Shown: in pieces, positions 34,375 through 44,711 of the stretch | How positions within the stretch are numbered: position 1 is the first letter of the stretch | How the letters are laid out: every line of letters begins with the position of its first letter | Source: Candidula unifasciata | Taxonomy: Eukaryota; Mollusca; Gastropoda; Stylommatophora; Geomitridae | Length of the DNA: 64,000 nucleotides | Direction of reading: 5' to 3' | Assembly (NCBI GenBank): GCA_905116865.2 | Contig: CAJHNH020002446.1 | Coordinates: forward strand, 1,451,060-1,515,059 | Notes under the pieces: generated by a model | Told to the model about the DNA's origin: nothing | The model's database searches: none | The model's input: the letters and a program-made list of their open reading frames with translations, nothing else | Position numbers and translations under genes: made by a program

Positions 34375-34830
34375 GACACTTAATCCTGTCACCCCGGGAA
34401 CGCTTCCACACAAAAAAAGAAATTGACAATGAACAACTGGGAATTCCTGAAAAAAAAGAAATCCTTTTTTTTTTAAGCACAGGTCACTAAAAAATGTTAG
34501 AATTTGTTTGTTTTATATATAAAGAAGTAAATAATAAATATGAACAAATCAGTAAATATGAACAGAGTGAAGCATTAAATGGAATACATTCCTTGGGGCA
34601 TAACATATAAATATGTATCGGGTGACTACTTCTACTGAGCCCTAGACCTCTAAAAATTAATACGTGGGAAAACTGTAATGTCAGCATGGCTTTACAAAAG
34701 CTATCTGGCTCATCCCCCCAACCCCCCCCCCCCACCCCTCCCCCTTTCCAAGTACTACTTTTAGTGAATATATTCATATCCTGACCTCCTAAACACTGCA
34801 CAGGTTCAAACACAGCCACCAGCATTAAAT
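34375..34830 (+). repeat. Family D ~450-bp repeat copy
   Basis: Shares GTGAAGCATTAAATGGAATA, TATATTCATATCCTGACCTC and AACACTGCACAGG-type blocks with 23875-24310 and 49935-50350. It contains a C-rich stretch at 34717-34745. Confidence 0.55.
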
Positions 34831-35424
34831 ATACATCTTATAAATAAAAAAGCTACTTAAGAAAAGATGGTTGTAACAATAACAGGGAACTGAATACTCA
34901 CCCAAAGAGTTAACAATACACTCAAAGCATATGGAACTAAAAGGGAACTCCTAAAAACTGTCAAGTTTATCACAAGAGCTTTTCTGTCTGTGTAAATCAG
35001 AAAGTGAACACAAGAAGAAAAAACAAGCCGGAAGTGTCAGTTTTTCAGCTTCTTGGTTCAACAGGTTCAAACACACAGAAGAGTCAACAACATCAAAGAA
35101 TGTACCCACAGAAACTGAAGGCTTAAAATAGCAGCACAAGTTGAAAAAAAAAAGCATGTCTGTAAATAATGAAAGACTATTACTGGTGAATGAAATATAA
35201 TGTAGGACAAAAAAGAAAATGCATGAAAAAAAACACATTTCGCTTTTCTTTCTCCAGTGTATTTTGCTGCAGGGTTTAGAGGTGCTGAAACCTCGTGGGC
35301 ACATTTCATCTATAGATAAATTTTAATGACGACAAACAATATGTTGAAAAATGTCTTCTCTTATATCAGAATATGCAGGGGAAAATGAAACTGGTCGACT
35401 AGCCTATTACTTCCCTGTGACAGT

Positions 35425-35640
35425 ATCATCATCATGTAGCAGGTCCTTTGCAGAACGTCGATCTCATCACAGTCTGCCTGTAAGAAACTCAGTCTCTTGC
35501 CAGTTCTCCCACCTCATGAACTTTCCCACTCAAGGAGTCACTTATATCCTGTGCCCATCTTCGTGTCGGTCGGCCTCTGCCCCTCCTTCCTGGTACCATG
35601 CCTTCTGCTATAATTTTTCCAATCCGTCGTGGCAATAAAC
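35425..35640 (-). mobile_element. LINE 3'-end fragment with (GAT)n tail
   Basis: The plus strand begins TATCATCATCATGTAGCAGG, the reverse of a (GAT)n-tailed end. Interior minus-strand residues are an RT C-terminal tail (GRPTRRWAQDIS-like). Confidence 0.6.
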
Positions 35641-35746
35641 TAATTATGAGCTTAACACACTACATGATTTGTGAATTTCAGTGAAAAATATTCATTTTTA
35701 AATAGTTCATTACATGTTAATGTAAATCTTGCACCTGACATAAAAG

Positions 35747-36005
35747 TAAAGGTCCCTTTCCGAAGCCTTCAGACGTATTGCTCATATGAGGCTAGGCCTA
35801 ATATGCTATAGACCATTTGGCACTGGATGGGTGATATCATCAGCACAGTGTCGGCTGCATTTACTTCCCAGGACTTGTACCTGGTACTTACTCACTTAAA
35901 GTTGGCTTGACCTGGGATCCAAGTCATTTTTTAAGAAAGTCCAGCTTCGTATGGAACCGAACCCACAACCTTCTGATCTAGCCGCTACACAACGACAGCT
36001 CCCAT
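35747..36005 (-). mobile_element. tRNA-derived SINE, family B copy
   Basis: Reverse-oriented relative of 62754, with GAGGCTAGGCCTAATATGCTA, TTACTTCCCAGGACTTGTAC and a tRNA-like head at about 35950-36003 (CCCACAACCTTCTGATCTAGC). Confidence 0.7.
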
Positions 36006-36464
36006 ACACCTGATATGATACAGTAAAATATACCAGGCAATAAACTATGTCTTGTTGATGCAAGCAAACACAATCTAACTAAATAAACACAAACTGGCAA
36101 AGTTCCAATTCAGGTAAGGCTAATTATGTACTCTTGTGGACAGAGAAAACAAAACAATAAGCATCCCCAAGGGGGTAATCAAAAAACTCTCCTGCAAAAA
36201 ATCTATGGGACGAAAAATGAGGGCTTTACCCATTAACCTAAAAAAGAAAAGAACAATAAGTAAAAAAAAACTGTTACACACAAAATAAAACATTCTAATC
36301 ATATTTTTTTAAACTTACACCGTCAATACATAATACATACACACAGATTTTCAGGAAAACACGTTAGCAAAACTTTAAATACACATGCTAGTAATTTGTT
36401 TCTAAATAGCACTGGAAACAACAGTAAATTAGGTCAGGATTGCAATTTTGTATGTATAAATATG

Positions 36465-36595
36465 TATGTATTGACACACACACATATATAAATGGGAATG
36501 TTTGTATGCATGTGTATTTTTATTTGTGTGTGTATTTAAGTGTGTGTGTATGTGTATGTGTACATATATACACACACGGACACAGACACAGAATA
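36465..36595 (+). repeat. AC/AT/GT-rich microsatellite
   Basis: Imperfect ACAC, ATAT and GTGT runs. Confidence 0.75.
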
Positions 36596-36699
36596 AAAAC
36601 AAAAATAAATAAACTAACCAGTTCAAAGAAAAAAAAAATGATGTTTTCTCTTCTCTTAAGAAAAAACAAAAACCTGGTTGTCTAGTTGGTCACAGTGAT

Positions 36700-36960
36700 C
36701 AACATGGAGCATACACGGAACCAGTGAATCCATCTGAGACAGCATGTGGCAAGTACCAAGTGATGCTCGTGTGAAAGGCAATGAGAGAATAGATGCCCTG
36801 GCTGGCTGTGCCACTTTTAAGAATGGGCCATCTATGGATACGGGACAAATCTTGAATGACATACATGACAGTAAACACTGTGAGGTGTTTAATTTCATGG
36901 AAAATGATTCTTTCCTGAATAGACTACATCCTGCTACCCATCGTTAGATCAATGAGAACA
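36700..36960 (+). mobile_element. LINE RNase H fragment
   Basis: VPSDARVKGNERIDALAGCA matches the RNase H end motif (P-S-H-x-x-V-x-G-N-E-x-x-D-x-L-A). The fragment is short and truncated at both ends. Confidence 0.6.
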
Positions 36961-37074
36961 GAATGGGAATTAAATATATATGATCATTTCTGATGTGCAA
37001 TCAAGATGATCTTTAAATGAACAATGTCTCAGAACCATCTGCATCATGCTTGATTTGATTTGATTCAAGAACCA

Positions 37075-37590
37075 ATATCACAGCACCCGGGGCATTCTCA
37101 TAAGCACTTCGTCCCCATTTTTAGCAGCCAGCGAAGATTTCCAATACTAATGGTGCCAGTAGCATTCTTATTAAACCTCCGTCTTGTCTTCTTTTTGAGC
37201 CTCAAGCATCTGCCAGAAGAACCTCTCGTCACTCCCCCCTGCATCAATCTCACCAGACTATGGTGATTCATCTGCTCCTCCGAACGGTACACGCTCTCCC
37301 ACAAGGCCCTAACCACGTCTGCCTTATCATGTATCAGTATTCCACCAAGTTGTGCAGAGCCAGCCAGTCCGTCCCCTGTTCATTTCCCAACACACCGGCA
37401 TGACCCAGTGAAAAGATCCAGACAATACTCCTCACCAGTGGCCTCTGCAGCAAAGCATGCCACTCTGCACGAAGCATGTTTGTCCTGATCTTTACACATC
37501 ATGCTTTCTGCATCAGTTACAATCACGGTGTGTGTGTATGTGTGGTGTTCTCTAGCCTGCAGAAAGCTGCAGTCATCTGCATAATACAAA
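37075..37590 (-). mobile_element. RNase H-type LINE 3' fragment, reverse
   Basis: The minus strand encodes VIVTDAESMMCK, then DKADVVRALWESVYR and TGTISIGNLRWLLKMG, matching the element at 28620-29330 (TGTISIGTLCWLLKM). Confidence 0.7.
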
Positions 37591-38204
37591 CTGATTTATG
37601 GACAGGGGATTGCTATTCTGCAGCGTTTCTCCAACATCATACTGTTAGTTTGGTTCTCCCCAGAGACATAAGGAGCTAATCTAACAATTCGGATACCGTG
37701 AATGAATGTAGCAATTATGTATTATAGAGGAATGCATGAAAAGTTGGTTGTCTTTGCAGGGACCAAGAAACACATGGTGCGTTTACCGATAGCTAATGAG
37801 TTTAGCCTTCAATATACACTTCCTGTTTCTCTTTTCTAGTATGTTCTCAAAACAAGGCTTATTTGCCTATTCCCCTCTCATTTTTGGTAATAGTTGAGAA
37901 TTTCTTTATTTCTTGATAAAAGCCTAGGTGAAAATGTTTGGTCGTATTTGTGAATTCTTTTACTCTCCTCTCTTGAAGATTCCTAATTCTTGTGTTAATT
38001 AATTTATTGAAAATGCAAGCCCAATAAACAATATTCTTATGTGTCTGATTGGCATGTAAATAGTCCTGCCTTATTTTTTTTTTCTGGACAGTTGTGTTAG
38101 CTTCTGTTGGTCTTTGATAACATGTACTGTTTGCTGAACAAGCTTAAATATCCATGCTCTGTCTTTTGTGATTGTCTCTTTTTGTATGTATCTTTGCCTC
38201 TCTT

Positions 38205-38445
38205 GGTAGTTGTGAAACATTACAAGCTGGCTTGGTTCGGGCGCATGGTGAGATATGTTTTGATTGCAAAGGAACATTGTTGGGTAGTCCAAGAAGAGGA
38301 GGGCAAAGATGAACCTGGAATGACAACATCAAGAAATGGACAGGACTGAATTATTACAAACTTATTCGTCAAGCGGAAGTCAGAGAAAGATGGCAAGTTT
38401 TATGTGCTAATGCTTCCATCAATACACCTCCACGAACTTAACGGG
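38205..38445 (+). mobile_element. LINE 3'-end fragment
   Basis: Translations include KLAWFGRMVRYVLIAKE and WNDNIKKWTGLNYYKLIRQ, an RT C-terminal tail, with frameshifts between them. Confidence 0.65.
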
Positions 38446-39074
38446 TCAATAGTTATGTTATGTGTTTCTTTATTCATTGCATTTCTATAGCCTACACGAT
38501 TTAACTTGTCAACAGTGAAGGTACAGATAATCTCAAAGCCTTGTAGATATGCAGAATGCCAATGTTACATGCATCATCGTCACAGCGGAGAATGACTGCC
38601 GCATGAATCGCTCATTTTTTAAATTAACTCCTCTCCCCCCTCCAAGTAAAGTTAGTTTACAGTTTATTTTACAACCTTGCATACCTGAGTGTTTTCTGTG
38701 ACCTGGTTTTTTAACATACAGAAAGCTCTTATCAAAAACAAAAGCAAAATTCCAACAGAATGAAATTATCTAGCATGAATCAGTAAAAACTATGAGGACA
38801 GGTTTGAGATACATCCCTTTCTATCCAAAATAATTCATCTCATGTAAGATCTTTGAATCCTGGCTTGAGTATATTAAGGAGATCTGGTCAGATATTAATA
38901 CAATGTATCTGAGTCTTTGAAAGTAATAAACTCATGTTTTATTCTCATCATGGCTGCTGTGCCTATTAGGCATCTGTGTTCAAATGGCATAGGACTGAAG
39001 GATAGAGTTGAGTTTGAAGACACCCATTTTTAAATTAGGATAAGGTATTTTCAGTCCCAAGCAACATATGGCAA

Positions 39075-39340
39075 TTGACACTTTCTCAGCAATCCCATGA
39101 CTGACTCTTTCTCAACAATTTTATGACTGACTCTTTCTTAACAATTCCATGACTGAATATTTATCAACAATCCTGTGACTGACTAATTCTCAACAATTCC
39201 ATGACTGACTCTTTCTCAACAATTCCATGACTGACTCTTTCTCAACAATTCCATGACTGACTCTTTCTCAACTATTCCATGACTGAATCTTTCTCAACAA
39301 TCCCATGATTGACGCTTTCTCAACAATCACATCTTCTAAC
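39075..39340 (+). repeat. 26-bp minisatellite, about 10 copies
   Basis: The unit is CTCTTTCTCAACAATTCCAT plus GACTGA. Confidence 0.9.
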
Positions 39341-39398
39341 TTGTTCCATGACAAATGGCTGTCAAGGATACTCTAACACTGTTTTGCTTTACCTCCCT

Positions 39399-39585
39399 TT
39401 CCAATCTTTCCAGTGGTCATAACATGTTCCCAATCTTTCGGTGGTCATAACATGTTCAAAATCTGTCCAGTGGTCATAACATGTTCCCAATCTTTCCAGT
39501 GGTCATAACATGTTCCCAATCTTTCGGTGGTCATAACATGTTCCCAATCTTTCCAGTGGCCATAAATGTTCCCAATCTTTCGGAC
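39399..39585 (+). repeat. 29-bp minisatellite, about 6 copies
   Basis: The unit is CCCAATCTTTCCAGTGGTCA plus TAACATGTT, adjoined by a shorter CATCATGACATTACTGCTAG pair at 39600-39685. Confidence 0.88.
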
Positions 39586-39689
39586 AATGATAACAGCTCC
39601 GTCATGACATTAAAGAAAATGCCACTGCCATCATGACATTACTGCTAGTGCAACTGTCATCATGCCATTACTGCTAGTGCCACTGTAAC

Positions 39690-40765
39690 TCCAAAAGATA
39701 AATATAAAAAAAAAAATAATAATAAAAAATAAATGAAACATCAGTAGGATGAAACTACAATATGCTTGGGAACTATAATTTGTAATTAAACAATATCCAT
39801 CTTTGAAAATTGATAAAATTTGTAAGTTTAAAAAGCTGTACCTTGACAAAACAGGAAAACATCAAAGCAAAATTGAATAGGGAATGTATTAAATATTTGT
39901 CACAACATCAATCAATAAATTATACAAATTATCATTTCAGGATCCAATCCTGAATTTCTTGATTGTATTCAAATAAAATAAGGCTTAATCATTATTCACA
40001 CGTTATACGACAAACATTATAGGCATTTTAACATTTCATTAAAAATAAAGTAATTAAATCAGTTACAACTTTACCTGCATAGCAATGTACATAAAAACAA
40101 TGTTCTCTATTTATCAGTACAGCTGTAACAACTCTACTTACAACTCTTGCCATTAAATTCCCAATTAAACATTTACTGAACAAAGATAAAATACACAATG
40201 TACAAAATAAAAGAGCTAATTTTTTATAATAAATATCATACATGGTTTTAACATGATTAAAATACAATTTGCATCAGCCATAGCTGTTCACTATACAAAA
40301 TCTCAAATATTACACTAAATTAAAGAAACAAATGCAAAGAGAACAGAGGTAACTATAACACCTGATATAATTAATGAGGCTGTGAAGTGAAATAGATAAA
40401 GATAGTTTGCTCAGGTTAAATGAATGGGATACAAGAGACACTTGGAAATCTTTAGTGAGAAAAATGTAATGTACAAGACCAAAGAGAAAGGTAGAAAGAA
40501 AAGACAGCAAAGAATTAATTTCATGACAATTAATATTACAGGAAGAGTTCTGTCACCCAGTATAGGCAAAACAGCAAACAGCCCTGTAGACACGAGGAGA
40601 AAGAGGCACAGGAGGAAGAGGAGAAAAGAAAGAAGTGGAGGTTAAGTAGAGGTCCTGACACGTGCCTTGATATGTATGGGCTTATGTCATTAGTCACGTA
40701 TTTTTACTGACCAATCTGCACTTTGTAAGTGATGTGGTGAATATCTTCTTTATATACTTAGCATT
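39690..40765. other. Intergenic, AT-rich, nothing recognised
   Basis: No supported feature. The purine-rich 40490-40640 segment might be an old LINE tail, but the match is too weak to call. Confidence 0.35.
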
Positions 40766-40767
40766 CC

Positions 40768-41100
40768 CTAGCTGTAAACTCCAGCCAAAAGATCTGGTTG
40801 TTCATCCTTTTCTGGACACTGATCTGGTTCCAGAACTTGAGCTTCTCATGCACATCCATGTTTCAGATCTGGGCTATTTCTAGGCAGACTATTATTTTCT
40901 CACCTCTCAGGCAGATTCACGCCGACATCAATGAGATGGTGAATATAATGGTGGCCACCTTTACTTCCCAGAAACATTTTCTGGTGCCAATATTTAGGCT
41001 GTGTCCATCTGAAAATCTGTCTCATTGGGGATTCAAACTAATGAGCAGTGCATCAGTAGGCAAGCATTGTAGTCACTGTGCTACTACACCTCACATGTGG
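40768..41100 (-). mobile_element. Reverse family A fragment joined to a SINE family B fragment
   Basis: 40768-40915 is the reverse complement of the family A 3' half (CTGTAAACTCCAGCCAAAAG, CTCTCAGGCAGATTCACG). 40915-41100 resembles a SINE family B tail and head in reverse (GGCCACCTTTACTTCCCAG). Confidence 0.55.
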
Positions 41101-41785
41101 TTGGGGCAGAGCAGAATAGACCAACATTTAAATGACATTAATTTTTTTTCTGATTGTCTTGAAGGTCAATCCATTCGGTTTTTCCCTTTGGTTTTGATTA
41201 CTAACATCCCAGAGATAGTCTTTTTTCTTCTACATAAATGGAAAGTCCTTTAAGATGTTGGTTCTACAGACTGGAATAGAAAAGGATCTATCCATTCTTG
41301 TCACATGATTAGGCAGACATCTTTTGTGGCCAGCAGGGACTTTTCCAAAGCTCACCAGTGGACCATAAAACTATGGGTTAAAAAACACTGTTCTAAACCA
41401 CTGCAACATTTTCCGTGGCCAAAAGTAGTTATTACTCCAGCCTTTGCAGCATCAATAGACCTATTGGTGCATCCATAGCCAGCAGCTGTTGGCCACTCCT
41501 ACTGCACATTAATTACAGTCATTTATCAAGGTGGGGGTTAGCCTACTTGCCAACTAAGTCAGAGGTCTGGGTTCAACCTTCTGCAGTGAAAGGAGTTTAG
41601 GGTCACTGCTTTTAGAAGGTTCAGGGAAGGAAACAGCAGGTAGAGATATGGCCACCATATCTCAATATGCTAAGGTCTAGTATATGTGAAGTTTTAGGTA
41701 CTTCACACCTGTAACCCAGCATCTGACATGGGGACTATTTTCACCATCTTGGGAAGGCACAGGTGAGATAGTCAACTGAAGGAAA

Positions 41786-42052
41786 CCTTTTCCACACCTT
41801 CAGCCATATTGGGCATACAGGGCTAGACCTTTATTTTACAGACAAACTGGCTTTCGGTGGGTGAAGTGATCAAAATCACTCCAGCTGTTTTTTTTTTTTT
41901 TACTTCCATCGACTCTACCTGGAACCCACATAAGGCTGGGATGACCTAGGAGCCAAGGTCATTTAAAAAAAGACAAGTCCAGTCCATCAGGATCTGAACC
42001 TATGATCTTGGCATCTGCAGGCGAGTATCTAGCCATCATGGTGGTTACGTAG
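41786..42052 (-). mobile_element. tRNA-derived SINE, family B copy
   Basis: Contains CATACAGGGCTAGACCTTTA, GGAACCCACATAAGGCTGGG, AGCCAAGGTCATTT and a reverse tRNA-like head GATCTGAACCTATGATCTTG. Confidence 0.7.
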
Positions 42053-42369
42053 ATGAAATAGTAACCTTTCAAAGATTTAGCCAAATTTGACATGAAGCAA
42101 CTGATCAGTTTATAAAAGACTTGAAAGATTAACTTGAAACAAATGCTTGGAATTTTGTTTGTGTCAACTATACATGTTTTGTTTTTCTTGTAAGCAAATA
42201 ATCGTTTTAATTTGAAAAAAAAAATTATTTAAAAAAAAAAACTTTCAAAGGAATGGGGTTTGTTTGATTTAATGAAGGTAAAAATCATTCTCTCCAAAAC
42301 TAACACACAAGAAAATAAAATAATGCAAAAATAGAAGTTGTACATTCTTTCATGTTTCTTTCAGGAAAC

Positions 42370-42590
42370 AGCAAACAAAATTTGGTATTTTGTGTGTGTA
42401 ATGCACAGACTTTGTGCACAATCGCTTTGCCTTTTCAGAATCTCCATCTGGCTAAAAATGCCAGCAGTCTTTGGCTCATTTCATGGATGTTAAAACTCAC
42501 TGGCTGCAGAAGCTGGAGACAGAGCCCTTATGAGAATGTCAAGAGTGTTGTGATGTTGATTCTTTACTTAGCTCAACAGAAGCATGTTAT
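42370..42590 (+). mobile_element. 3' end of RNase H-type LINE, decayed
   Basis: CTGGCTGCAGAAGCTGGAGA and AGTGTTGTGATGTTGATTCT match the end of the 28620-29330 element. Confidence 0.45.
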
Positions 42591-42813
42591 TTTATCCACT
42601 GTCTTTGAGAACATTTAAATTTCTCTCTCTACCACATACAGTATCCATAAGCCTTCTTTAAAAAATCTGAACTTTCTACAAATCTATCCAATTGCATTAT
42701 TTTTCATTTGCAAATGACATTTTTAACCCTATTAATAAGGACCTTGTGGAACTACTAAGCCATTCTGGCAAACAGCCCTCCCAGGCCACAATAAACATAT
42801 GTATACATCACAA

Positions 42814-44711
42814 TTACAAATTTGTAGAGAGGCCAATGTTCAGTTTCTTTACCGATCGTTCCAGGTTCATTCGATGTCCAACTTGAGTAACTCCCAAGTT
42901 GATAAACTCATTTCTGCCCATATTCATCAGCTTGTTTCCATTGATTTGCGCTTTGGCAAAGCTGATTCGATACTGAGGTAAATTCAGACTATCCAGCCAG
43001 TCTAAAACATCCATACATGACCAGTTTGAAACCAGTTTGGATGTAAATGGTTTAGAGTTTTTATCCATAGTCTTGGTTTCATTAGCGTTTGAGTCTATTT
43101 CCAAGAATTCTGGGGGTGGAGGAATAAATGTATCTTGATCTCCCAAACTGAAGTCTCCAAAGTCTGGAGGAGGAGGAGGGGAATGTGCAATGAAGTCTTT
43201 GATATTATCTTTTGGTCTGCTGTAGTGGGTTCCATCCCCATACTCACTTGACCAGGTGCTGAGGGAAGATGCAGACGATACAAAACTTGCAGCATCATCC
43301 TGGCCAAAAGACGGAATACTTAATGCTGAATCAGGGCTGCCTGCCGCGTTGAAAGTTGATGGAGCGGAAATGATGTCAATGACAACTGCTTTTGTTATAG
43401 ATGAGTTTCCGTCATTGTCACCAAATCCTGGAGGTGGTGCCGGTGCCATGTTTAGAGGGGGCAAGGCACTATTCTTTGGTGGTGACTTTTTAAGAGTTCC
43501 ATTGCTCAATGTTACATCTGTATAAGAATGGTCTTCAGTAACTCCAGCTAGGCTTGTTTTCCCATTTGCCAGGTTTTTCTCAGGCTGTAAACCTTTAATC
43601 CTATCCTGGACAGAAACTTGGCCATCCTTAATTCCAGACTCTAGTTTGACTTCGCTGACCTTGGACTCACTGGGTCTGGTTGATGATTCACTAGGGGCAC
43701 TTGTTGGTGATGCTGGCAAAGTGGGTTTGTTACGTTGAATGCTTTTTCTGTTAGGAGTAATTTCAACAGGCCCCTTTTTTTCTATATGGGATTGAAGATT
43801 ACCAGATGCCTTCTTTTTCAAGTACTCCTGTCTAGCTCTTTCTGCCAGAGCAATGTAATCAGCGGGTGAAGAGGTTTTACTAGCTGAGGGACTGGCTGAG
43901 GTGGAGCTGGCCGTAGGTGATGATGAACTTGACACAGCTGAATTACTTCCACCAACCTTCTGTGCTGTGTTGCTGGTTAGCAATGCAGGGAGTGCTGACC
44001 TTGTTGGTGTTGAGGATTTAGTGGCAGTTGTTGAGGGTATGGCAGGTGCTGAGGGTATGGCAGGTGCTGAGGGTATGGCTGATGCTGAGGGTATGGCTGA
44101 TGCTGAGGGTATGGCAGGTGCTGGTGGAGGAGGTGGTGGAGCTTGGACTTTGCCAGAGTTGCTCTTAGTCATAATGATTGTAGTGATGTTAGCTCCAGTT
44201 GCTGTTGATGGGGTCACTTCTGTTGGGGATGTCACCGAAGCTTTAGATTGAACTGCCACAGGGGAGGCACCTTTAATGTCAACAGGTTTTAAGACAGACC
44301 TGAAATCTACAATACTTTTGGCAGGAACTGATGAACTTGCTTGGCTGGGCTGTTTTTCCCCCAAAGAGATACCAGTGTTTTGATATGTTTTGACAGGCAC
44401 ATTTGGTGAGACCTGCTTGTTTTGAGGTTCAGACTTAACTGCCCCATCTTTAGTTTTATCAGAACTGTCGGCCATGACAGAAGCAGCTACTGAAACAGAT
44501 GGTGAAGAGACCACTTCCTCTTTCTTGGTAGATGCATCACTTCTGTTGGCATCACTACCAAAATATTTTGCAGCTTGAAGTTTTTTACTTCGGTTCAGCC
44601 TGGCCTCTATCTCACTAACAACGGAAGTATCCTCGATCTGTTCTAAGCGAGATTTACGTTTGGCCACCGCTGCTTTTAATGCTTCCTGGTTCAATTCAAG
44701 TGTCGATTTGC
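42814..44711 (-). CDS. SHANK: SHANK terminal exon (proline-rich region and SAM)
   Basis: Acceptor TTTTTTCAACAG; the split Ser codon joins TLPM-S-KSTLELNQEALK. It starts with a basic helical motif LKAAVAKRKSRLEQ, then Ser/Thr/Pro-rich sequence. A pentapeptide-like AIPSA tandem lies at about 44030-44125, SPPPPPDFGDF at about 43150-43190 and PPPPEFLEI at about 43095-43125. The SAM domain (WSCMDVLDWLDSLNLPQYR...) lies at about 42830-43030. Stop at 42814-42816; the last four residues are STNL. Confidence 0.95.

Noticed and set aside
20371..42813. An acrosin (ACR)-like protease gene between RABL2 and SHANK as in human
   Set aside because: No serine-protease motifs (TAAHC, GDSGGP) were seen in any listed reading frame in the spacer.
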